Source: CAYVQA01 sp045119035 (lineage in GTDB: Bacteria > Bacillota_I > Bacilli_A > ML615J-28 > CAG-313). Taken from it: a DNA stretch of 64,000 bases. The notes below the pieces were generated by a model that had not been told where the DNA came from, searched no databases, and saw only the letters and a program-made list of their open reading frames with translations. Shown piece after piece: positions 54,088 to 63,400 of the stretch; position 1 is the first letter of the stretch; each line of letters starts with the position of its first letter. Where the stretch lies: the NCBI GenBank assembly GCA_045119035.1, contig JBGVCU010000057.1:62001-126000 (forward strand). The letters run 5' to 3'. Both the position numbers and the translations under genes were made by a program.

Positions 54088-56928
54088 ATGAAACAAACAA
54101 TTAAAAAAATCTTTACCTTTTTACTTGTAGCATTTCTTGCATTAGGTATTGCTGGATGTAGCAAAGATAAAGATAATGTTCAAATTACGTTTGAAGCTTC
54201 AAAAACAACTCTTTCAGTAAATGATACAGCAACACTTAATGTAACAGTTACTGGAAGTAAAGATACTACTTATACTTTTGTTATTTCAAATCCAAGTTTA
54301 GTTGCAATTAACAATGATGTATTATCAGTAATTGGAACTGTAACTAGTCCTGAAAATGTTACAATTATTGCTTATGCAAATGCAGATGCAAGTAAAACTG
54401 TAACAAAAGTGTTTACAATTAACCCTGAAGGATATGGACCTAATGTTGAAATTACAACTAATAGATATACAATTACTTTTGGTGAAGAAATTACTTTATC
54501 AGTTTTAGTAACTGGATTTACTAACTCAGCTTATGCTTGGGTTGTTTCTGATAATTCATTAGTTGCAATTAACAACAACGTATTATCAGTATTAAAAGAA
54601 GTTACTGTTGATACAGAAGTGACAATTAAAGCTGTATCTGTTGAAGATCAATCTATTTTTGATGAAAAAGTAATTATTGTTAAAGCTCCAAGTTCACTTG
54701 GAAGTGTAACAATTTCTACATCACAAGATACAATTTCTGAAGGTGAAACAGTAATGTTAAGTGCAATCGTTGTAGGTTTACAAGATGCAAGCTATACTTG
54801 GACTGTTTCAAATGATCAATTAGTAAAAATTGAAGACAATGTATTATCTTTAATTGGTAGTGTAAAAGTTGATACAAATATCACTATTACATGTACAGCA
54901 AATGGCGATGAAAGTGTATTTAAATCAAAAACAATTACAGTTAAAGCACCTATTATTGCTGGTCAAGTTGGTGAATTAACAAATGATGTTTTAGGTGAAA
55001 TTGCAAATGAAAATATTACATTCAGTGGTACAGTAACTGACTACTATACTGATTTTAATAATTCATTCAACAATACTACTCAACAATATAACTCACTTGT
55101 TATGATGTCTGAAGGTAGATGGTATGGTCAATGGAATGCATTAGCTAATACAAGCGATGTTGTTGCTGACAACTATCGTAGAGGAAGTGTAGATGGATTA
55201 CATGATCAATACGGTAATGTAGGACATGCACTAGAAAGATTATATATTGATATTAATAACCAAGTTGCAAGTGAAATTGTTAAAGACTATATGAGTATTC
55301 CAGCTATTTGGGAAGCACAACATCTATGGAACCACTTAGGTAACTTAGTTGTTACAAACTTCGTATATGATGCTGATACTAAAATCTATACATATACAGT
55401 TAATCAAAATGATATGGATGCATTATACTTAATGACTTATCTATCATACTGTTTAACTCCAATGTTATCAGATACTTTAAACTCTATTTCATTTGTAATT
55501 GAAAATGGTCATATTACAAAATTAATTGGTAGAACTGAAGTGTTATACTATGGATCAGAAACAGCTGAAGAAGCTGATGCTATGAGTTATACAGAAATTG
55601 AATTAACTCCTGCAAATATTGGATCAACTGTTGTTCCTGAACCTACTCCATATTCTACACCAGAAAATGCAGATAAATTAAATACTGCTATTAATAACAT
55701 GAAAGCTTTAACATCTTATAAATATAGTGCTAAAGATACTACTACTTATGCTCCATCAGGAGATTCTGGAGATTATGAATTATCTTCAGCAAGTGCAAAT
55801 ACAAATGTATCTGCTAAATATCGTAGACCTAGCCAAGTAAATACAGATATTAAATTAGATGCTTTCCATAACTATCAATCTTCAGTTGGTACAGTTGGAG
55901 AAGTTGGTTATGTAACACCAGATGCAATCGTAATTGAAAATACTGGAAAATATAGTTATAGTTTAGATGATAAACTATATCATACTGAATATTACGGATA
56001 TAAACAAAATAACGATGGAACATATGATGAATTCTCATATAACACATCTCTTCAAACATTTGAAGGAACAAGAAAAGTTAAAGGAACTTTAGCTGATGTA
56101 TTACCTGACTTTAATTTCTCAGCTGATATCTTTGAATTTGTTGGAACATCAGGTTCTGGAAGCAATAAAGTTTATAATTTCGTATTAAAAGCAACAGATG
56201 TTACAAGAGATGTTGCATTAAATATTTCAATGCATTCATATGCAGAAGATGCTGAAAAATCAACAACAGCTACATTATCATTAGGTGTAAGTGAAGCTGG
56301 ATATATCGTTTCTTCTTCATATAGTTATAACTTATCAAATGTATATTATGGAAAAATTTCTACAGCATATAGTGACTTTGGAACAATTGCTCTTCCAGAA
56401 GATACATTTACAACATATGTACCAAGAGTATGGAGAACAAGTTGGGATCAATATATTTGTAAATACTTCCAACCAACTCATGCTGGTGCTAGCTACGAAC
56501 ATAATGCAGCTGATGCATTCGCAACAATCTTCGGTGAAGATGCTAAAGATCTACCAACTCCACAATTATTCTTAGAAGTATTTGATGATATGATCTTTGG
56601 ACCATTCTTTGATTGGCGTGAAAAAGAAGTTGATGGTGTAACTGTTTATACAGATTATTTCTCAATCAATGTTCAAAGCAGTGAATATGATGAAAATTCA
56701 AGAATTACTAATTATGAAGAAATTATTGAAGAATTAATTACAGGATTACAAGAACAAGGATATACACTTGATTCAGCTAATACTGATACAAGCGGTGGTG
56801 TTACTGGTTTAGGTGACAGATATGTTACATTAACTAAAGGAAACATTGAAGTTGTTATTACTAATAACCATACAAAACACTTATCAATTTACTTCTATCA
56901 TTTAGGAGATTGGCTATTAAGAAAATAA
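54088..56928 (+). CDS. Ig-like lipoprotein B of the protease operon
   Basis: A 946-residue lipoprotein (lipobox GIAGC, Cys 25) behind AAAGGAGAGA. Three tandem Ig-like repeats of about 85 residues (about 30-115, 120-203, 208-290) share L(V/S)xIxNNVLSV-type cores and resemble Big_2 domains. The larger C-terminal part (about 300-946) parallels the 51721 product. It has a region with tyrosine-rich strands, a central Asp/Thr-rich segment after a TPYSTPENADKLNTAINNM-like helix, and a final helix-strand module (YEEIIEELITGLQEQGYTLD). The two proteins are likely distant paralogs. No catalytic motif is visible. Confidence 0.8.
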   Translation: MKQTIKKIFTFLLVAFLALGIAGCSKDKDNVQITFEASKTTLSVNDTATLNVTVTGSKDTTYTFVISNPSLVAINNDVLSVIGTVTSPENVTIIAYANADASKTVTKVFTINPEGYGPNVEITTNRYTITFGEEITLSVLVTGFTNSAYAWVVSDNSLVAINNNVLSVLKEVTVDTEVTIKAVSVEDQSIFDEKVIIVKAPSSLGSVTISTSQDTISEGETVMLSAIVVGLQDASYTWTVSNDQLVKIEDNVLSLIGSVKVDTNITITCTANGDESVFKSKTITVKAPIIAGQVGELTNDVLGEIANENITFSGTVTDYYTDFNNSFNNTTQQYNSLVMMSEGRWYGQWNALANTSDVVADNYRRGSVDGLHDQYGNVGHALERLYIDINNQVASEIVKDYMSIPAIWEAQHLWNHLGNLVVTNFVYDADTKIYTYTVNQNDMDALYLMTYLSYCLTPMLSDTLNSISFVIENGHITKLIGRTEVLYYGSETAEEADAMSYTEIELTPANIGSTVVPEPTPYSTPENADKLNTAINNMKALTSYKYSAKDTTTYAPSGDSGDYELSSASANTNVSAKYRRPSQVNTDIKLDAFHNYQSSVGTVGEVGYVTPDAIVIENTGKYSYSLDDKLYHTEYYGYKQNNDGTYDEFSYNTSLQTFEGTRKVKGTLADVLPDFNFSADIFEFVGTSGSGSNKVYNFVLKATDVTRDVALNISMHSYAEDAEKSTTATLSLGVSEAGYIVSSSYSYNLSNVYYGKISTAYSDFGTIALPEDTFTTYVPRVWRTSWDQYICKYFQPTHAGASYEHNAADAFATIFGEDAKDLPTPQLFLEVFDDMIFGPFFDWREKEVDGVTVYTDYFSINVQSSEYDENSRITNYEEIIEELITGLQEQGYTLDSANTDTSGGVTGLGDRYVTLTKGNIEVVITNNHTKHLSIYFYHLGDWLLRK

Positions 56929-56957
56929 TCTTAAATTAATGATAGGAGGCAAGTAAA

Positions 56958-59900
56958 ATGAAAAAAAGAATTATTTCTTATGTATTTTTTGTAATCATGC
57001 TTGCACTAATACTTACAGGTTGTGGGAAAAAAGATCCTGTTATAGAAGTAAGGGTCAAAGACCCACAACCTTCTATTACAATTAATGTTGATGAAGTTAT
57101 TAATTATGACTTTACAAAACATTTTGAAATCACAAAAGATGGAAAAAACATTGATGTAATAGTAGATTATTTAGATTTATCAAACATTAAAAATGAAGTA
57201 GGTTCTTATATTATTACATGTGTGTATGAAAATAAGTTAGCTACTTTAAATGTGGTTGTAAGTGTTCCTGGAACAATTACAATTATTAAAACAAATGAAT
57301 CAATTGATTTAACAAGTATTAACGTATTGATTCATGATTATAAACAATATTTTGTTATTGTGGATAATTCAACAAACGTTGAAATACAAGATTCATATTT
57401 AGACCTAACAAAGCTAAGAACATCAGGTGGAACATACCTTGTTACTTGTACTTATAAAGGTGTAAGTGAATCAATAAATGTTAATGTTACTGAAGTAACA
57501 TATCAATTAAAATTACCTAATAAAGAGATTACAATTAAACAATCTGAAGTTGAAAATTATGATTTTAATTCATTATTTACAGCTGTTGTAAATGGAAAAA
57601 TCATTGAAATTACTGATGAACTTGTTAAAACTAATGTAAGTATTAATGTTGGTAAATACCAATATACTGTTTCACTTGGTGAAACTTCAATGACACTTAC
57701 AGTCAACGTTATATCAGATCATAATGTTGAAATTATTAATTCTTATAAAGTATGTGAAATAGAAGAAAATCAATTAGACACATTCGACTTTACAAAATTA
57801 TTTACAGTTTATGTAGATGGTGAAGTAAGAGAAGTTACAATGAATATGATTGATACTTCTAGTTTAAATACACCAAATAGCGATAATTTATATAAAATTA
57901 AAATTAATTTTGGTGAAAATCAAGCAATTGGAATAGCTGAATGTTATATTAAAGTAGTTCCAATTTCCACAATCAATGTAACAGCAAAAAACATTGTTAC
58001 ATATCCAAATAGTGGACATATTGATTTAACTTCATTATTTGAAATTAAAAAAGGAAATGAAGTAATTCCTGTTACATTAGATATGATTACAGGAACAATT
58101 AATAGTGCTTCAGTTGGTGTAAATGTAATTACACTTACATACAATAACAATACATATGAAGCTACTGTTGAAGTAAAACAAGGTGTAATTATTAATTATA
58201 CTAAATCAAATATCATCAAAATTACTAAAGGTACAAATATTTCAAATTATGATTTCTCTAGTGATTTTGAAGTAATTATTAATGGTATTAGATTTACTGA
58301 TATTACTAAATTTATTGATTCATCAAATGTTGATTTTAGTAATGTTGGTACTTATACTGCTACAATTTCAATACCATATAAAGATTCATCTTTAGGTATT
58401 AATGATATAACTAACTTTACACAAACAATTACATATGAAGTAGTTGACTCAACATATGATATCAAAGTAAATAAAGAATTAGTTGAATTAAGTGTTGGAT
58501 CAAGTAGTTACAATGTATTTGATAATATTAGTGTTAAAGTAAATGGAGTTAACCAATTGTTAGTTAAATCTCCATCTCAAGTTTCTGTTCTTGCAACATA
58601 TGCAGTTGTAAGAAGTGAAGCAATTGATTATGGATATGTAGGAATGCAAGAAGTTGTAGTTGATATATATCCACTTGGACCTGATAAAGATCCTATTACT
58701 GTAACATATAATGTTATTGTAAAATCTGATGTAGAAATTGAAGTGCATGATGCTTTAATTTTTGAAGGTGATACAATTTATACAAAGGATATTTTCACTA
58801 TTACTTTATATGGTGAAACACTATATCCAACTCAAGATATGATTGAAGGAAAAGTTGATACTTTTACTCCAGGCGTATATACAATTACAATTAATTTTGA
58901 AGGAATTGTAAAATCAGCTAATGTTATAGTATTAAACAAAGACATTGTTGGTACATATAAAACAAGACTTAATACAATTCCAGTGGGTGGTTCAACTGAT
59001 GAAGAAGGCTATGAAGATAGTGGAGTTTCATCAAGAGCACTTAAAAATCTATACATAACTGAAGATGGCGTTATCTCTATCGATGGTGAACTTGCTACAA
59101 TTTTATATGGTATTGATGAAAATTCATTATATATTAAAGTAAAAAGCTATGAATTTATGTTACACTATAATGATGGAATTGTAGTAATTGATCCAGAAAA
59201 TGAAATAAAATTAAGTTATATTGATATTAAACGTCCATATATTTATTTTAAAGAAGATATTTGGGAAATTGAAGATAAAGTTACAATTAATTCATCTGAT
59301 ACACATGTATTAGAAAATACTGTACCAAGTTATACATTAGATGCATTTAAATTAAATAATTTAAAAAATAACAGTACTATTTGGTATGGACTAATGATTG
59401 ATTTATATGAAAAAATGAATAGTGATACTAATTATTTAGTAACACATGGAGTTGTTTCTTTTGATGATAATTGGGATAGAACAGAAGGAGCTCATTCTTC
59501 ATTAGTATATAACAATAAAACATATGAATTTAATATGATTAGCAGTTCAAAAGCTAAAATTGGATCATCAAGTGAAGCAACAAATTATAAATATGCTGGA
59601 ATTACATTCGATGGTACATATAATAATCAAACAGCTACATTAATAGTAGACATGTATGAAGGATATGTTCTAAGAGTAGGTAATGAAGTAGTATTTAATG
59701 TATCAGGATCATCTGTAAGAAATCAAAAATATGGAGGTCCTAACTATTCAAAAGATGAAGTTTTAATAGTTTACGAAGGTAGCAAAACTGAAAGTCCATA
59801 TTCATATAAATTTATTTTAGATGTAGATAACAATACATTTACATATGTAGAAAAAGATTTATATTATGGACGATACACATCAAATAATATGATGATTTTC

Positions 59901-60389
59901 CTTGATGGCTATGGAACAGGAATCATAAATTTTAATACAACTCAATATGGTGTAACAAAATTTGAATATTCAATACTTGGTAATGAAATAGTTTTAAATT
60001 TTGTTGGAATTAAACCTAACTTTAGCCACGGATCATATGCAACATTATATATTGATCCATTATACACAACTTTAACAACTAATTATTTCCAAGATGAAGA
60101 ATATCGCGGAATTAATTTAGCTAATAATTATTTTACAGAAGGCGCATTTATTAATATTGCATCTTACTCAATGAAAAGTTATAGTAATAAAGTCTTAGGT
60201 AGAAAAGCATTATTTGATATGATTCAAATTATTCTACCAACTGGTGAAATTACAGATAACAATATTAAAATTCAAATGATTGATATTACAGATATTAATT
60301 TTGCTGTTTCTGGATTCTATCATTTCTCAATTATATGTAATGTAAATGGAAATGATGTAGTAATGCATTATACATTACAAATTTTATAA
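56958..60389 (+). CDS. Ig-like repeat lipoprotein C of the protease operon
   Basis: A 1143-residue lipoprotein (lipobox ILTGC) behind AGGAGG. Residues about 30-660 contain about eight degenerate Ig-like repeats of 65-85 residues. Each has a YDF(T/N)xxF start, a short V-x-x-G-x-x-x-x-V hairpin and a GxYxxTxxY/F end, reminiscent of cadherin-like/Big_3 or DUF5011 modules. The C-terminal 480 residues (from KDIVGTYKTRLNTI) form a different, lipocalin-like beta-rich region (GTYKTR, ITEDGVISIDG, LYIDPLYTTL, repeated further on). Function unknown; it looks like an extended stalk presenting a C-terminal binding domain. Confidence 0.8.
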   Translation: MKKRIISYVFFVIMLALILTGCGKKDPVIEVRVKDPQPSITINVDEVINYDFTKHFEITKDGKNIDVIVDYLDLSNIKNEVGSYIITCVYENKLATLNVVVSVPGTITIIKTNESIDLTSINVLIHDYKQYFVIVDNSTNVEIQDSYLDLTKLRTSGGTYLVTCTYKGVSESINVNVTEVTYQLKLPNKEITIKQSEVENYDFNSLFTAVVNGKIIEITDELVKTNVSINVGKYQYTVSLGETSMTLTVNVISDHNVEIINSYKVCEIEENQLDTFDFTKLFTVYVDGEVREVTMNMIDTSSLNTPNSDNLYKIKINFGENQAIGIAECYIKVVPISTINVTAKNIVTYPNSGHIDLTSLFEIKKGNEVIPVTLDMITGTINSASVGVNVITLTYNNNTYEATVEVKQGVIINYTKSNIIKITKGTNISNYDFSSDFEVIINGIRFTDITKFIDSSNVDFSNVGTYTATISIPYKDSSLGINDITNFTQTITYEVVDSTYDIKVNKELVELSVGSSSYNVFDNISVKVNGVNQLLVKSPSQVSVLATYAVVRSEAIDYGYVGMQEVVVDIYPLGPDKDPITVTYNVIVKSDVEIEVHDALIFEGDTIYTKDIFTITLYGETLYPTQDMIEGKVDTFTPGVYTITINFEGIVKSANVIVLNKDIVGTYKTRLNTIPVGGSTDEEGYEDSGVSSRALKNLYITEDGVISIDGELATILYGIDENSLYIKVKSYEFMLHYNDGIVVIDPENEIKLSYIDIKRPYIYFKEDIWEIEDKVTINSSDTHVLENTVPSYTLDAFKLNNLKNNSTIWYGLMIDLYEKMNSDTNYLVTHGVVSFDDNWDRTEGAHSSLVYNNKTYEFNMISSSKAKIGSSSEATNYKYAGITFDGTYNNQTATLIVDMYEGYVLRVGNEVVFNVSGSSVRNQKYGGPNYSKDEVLIVYEGSKTESPYSYKFILDVDNNTFTYVEKDLYYGRYTSNNMMIFLDGYGTGIINFNTTQYGVTKFEYSILGNEIVLNFVGIKPNFSHGSYATLYIDPLYTTLTTNYFQDEEYRGINLANNYFTEGAFINIASYSMKSYSNKVLGRKALFDMIQIILPTGEITDNNIKIQMIDITDINFAVSGFYHFSIICNVNGNDVVMHYTLQIL

Positions 60390-60413
60390 CCTATAAAATA
60401 GGAGGAGAAAAAA

Positions 60414-63400
60414 ATGAAAAGTTTAAAAGTATTATTTATCTCTATTTTCGTTGGTTTCATTGGTCTTTTCCTAGTATCATGTAGTGGTTCTAAACATGAA
60501 CATACAGTAGTATTTCATGAAAAAGTAGAAGCTACTTGTACTACCAATGGATCGATTGCTTACTATGAATGTAGTGAATGTCACAGAAAATTCGAAGAAG
60601 AAGCTTGTGAAAATTTAATTTCAAGACATGAAGTAACTATTGAAGCAACAGGACACGTTCCTGGTGCTGATGCAAATTGTACAGATGCTCAAGTTTGTAC
60701 AGTATGTAATGAAGTAATTAATGCAGCTAAAGGACACACTCCTGGTGCTGAAGCTAACTGTACAGATCCACAAGAATGTACAGTATGTCATGTAGAACTT
60801 GCTCCTGCAAAAGGACATACTCCAGGTGCAGAAGCTAACTGTACAGACCCACAAACTTGTACAGTATGTAACGCTGAAATCGCTCCTGCAAAAGGACATA
60901 CTCCAGGTGCCGAAGCTAACTGTACAGATCCACAAACTTGTACAGTATGTAACACACAACTTGCTCCTGCAAAAGGACACACTCCAGGTGCAGAAGCTAA
61001 CTGTACAGATCCACAAACATGTACAGTATGTCATGTAGAACTAGCTCCTGCAAAAGGACACACTCCAGGTGCAGCAGCTAACTGTACAGATCCACAAATT
61101 TGTACAGTGTGTAACGCTGAACTTGCTCCAGTAGGTAATCATACTCTTGTTCATCATCCTGCAACTGCTCCAGTAGTTGGTTCAAATGGTAACAAGGAAT
61201 ACTATGAATGTTCAAATTGTAATAAATATTTTAATGACGAAGCAGGATTAGACGAAATCGTTGATAAAAATGTTGTTGTATATGGTTACTTAGTAACTAG
61301 TAATGATGCAAAAACTCCAGGCTACTATGTTGATTACAGAGAATCTTATACATTTGTTGATGCAAATGGAACTGGTACTTTCGTATCTAATAACAGTGGT
61401 GTAAGTAGTTCAGGTGCATATATGGATATTTTCTTCACAGCAGCTGGTACTGTTACATTTGATTGGGCAGTTTCTTCTGAATCTAGTTGGGATAAATTTA
61501 ATTTATATGCATGTATAAATGGTTCTTATAGTCAAGTTTTTGTTAAATCAGGTGAAGATAGTGGTACTTTAACATTCAATGTTGTTCCAGGTGATTATAT
61601 TTACTTCCAATATAATAAAGATTCTGGTGGAAATAAAGGAAGTGACTGTACTACAATTTCAAATATCTTATTTATCACAACTGATGTTTATTCTAAACAT
61701 ACATTATCATTTAACACAAATGGTGGAAATGAAATTTCTTCTATGAATGTTTTTGCAAATATTGCAGTTGAAATGCCTGAACCTGTAAAAGAAGGATACT
61801 TCTTTGATGGTTGGTATACTGATGAAGCATTCAACAATGCATTTAATGCTAATAACGGAATTAGTGCTGATACAACTGTTTATGCTAAATATGTTGCTGG
61901 TGTTACTGTAAGTTTTGCAAACACTCAAAATTCTGCAGTTGAATCAATGATTGTTAAACCAAATACAGCTATTATTGCTCCTAGTGTAATTCCTACATCT
62001 GATACTCAATACTTCAATGGATGGTATCAAGATGCAGAAGGTACAATTACATTTGATTTTGCAAGTGGTGTTAGTGTTGATACAGTTGTTTATGCTGGAT
62101 GGAGAAATCCTGTAGTTGTTTCATTTGAATCTGAAGGTGATTTTGCAATTGATAATATTTATACTGATATTAATGTTGCAATCACTTTACCTGCTGAACC
62201 TGTAAGAAGCGGTTATAGATTTGATGGTTGGTATCAAGATGCAAGTTTTAATACTACATTTGATGCTACAAGCGGTGTAACTACTGATACAGTAGTTTAT
62301 GTTAAATGGGTTGAACAAGTAGTTATTACTTACATGTATAATGGTGAAGTAGTTGGTACTGATTCAATTGATATTAATGATTATTATTATGCAAATACTC
62401 CAGATACATTTAATGAAACTGTAACTGGTTGGTATACTGATGAAGCTTTAACTACATTATTCCATGATGGTGGAATGGTAGGAAGTTCTATTACTTTATA
62501 TGCTAAAGTTCATTCAATTGCACCTGCTGGTGTATTATCAAGCTTTGTAAATGGTGGAAGCAATTATGAATGGACATATGATTCTGCAACTGATACATTC
62601 ACTTCTTCAAATAAAGGAGTTGGAAACAGTAATGCAGTATTACAATTCACTTTCGCTAAACAATCATTTGTTTCATTTAACTATGTAGTTAATAGTGAAT
62701 CTAATTATGACTTTATTGAAATCTATGTAAATGGTACAAAAGAAGTTACAACTAAAGTATCTGGTTTCAATGGTATTGATGTTGCTGGTTCTTATACAAA
62801 TACATTTGAAGCAGATGACGTATTAGAAATTAGATTTAGAAAAGATAGTAGTGGTAACCAAGGTGCTGACCAAGCTATTATTTCTGGATTAATTATTAAT
62901 GATGGTGTTCCAGGTGTTACTGTAACAATCGACTTTAATGATGATAATGTTGAAAATGTAGTATTAAATGCTGAAATTAATTCATTAATTAGTGATATTG
63001 AAAACTTTGATAGCTATACTCCAGCTGATTCTGATACTAGACATTTCGGTGGTTGGTATTATGATGAAGCATGCACAAACGCTGCTAATGCAAGCGATGC
63101 TATCTTAAAAAATATTACATTATATGCTAAATATTTATATCCTGCAACTGTTACTTTTGATACTGACGGTGCTGGTGAAATTGATGCTATTAGTGTATGG
63201 ACAGGTGTAGATATTTCTTCATCAATGCCTGCAAATCCATCTAAAGCTGGATATATCTTTAGATTCTGGTTAGATGAAAATGCTGAAGAATTCGATCCAA
63301 CTAAAGGTGTTGCAGCAGATATGTTACTTACTGCATACTTCGAAGAATTACCTGTTGGTTCTACAATTGAAGAAGCTATGGAAATTGTTGTAACAGATGG

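Noticed and set aside
60621..61034. Cys-rich minus-strand open frame of 137 residues and overlapping plus-frame ORFs
   Set aside because: They lie fully inside the 81-bp repeat array of the 60414 gene and arise because the repeat length is a multiple of three. They lack ribosome binding sites.
60648..61133. Regularly spaced repeats resembling a CRISPR array
   Set aside because: Units are directly adjoining 81-bp coding repeats in frame with the lipoprotein, with no variable spacers and no cas genes nearby.
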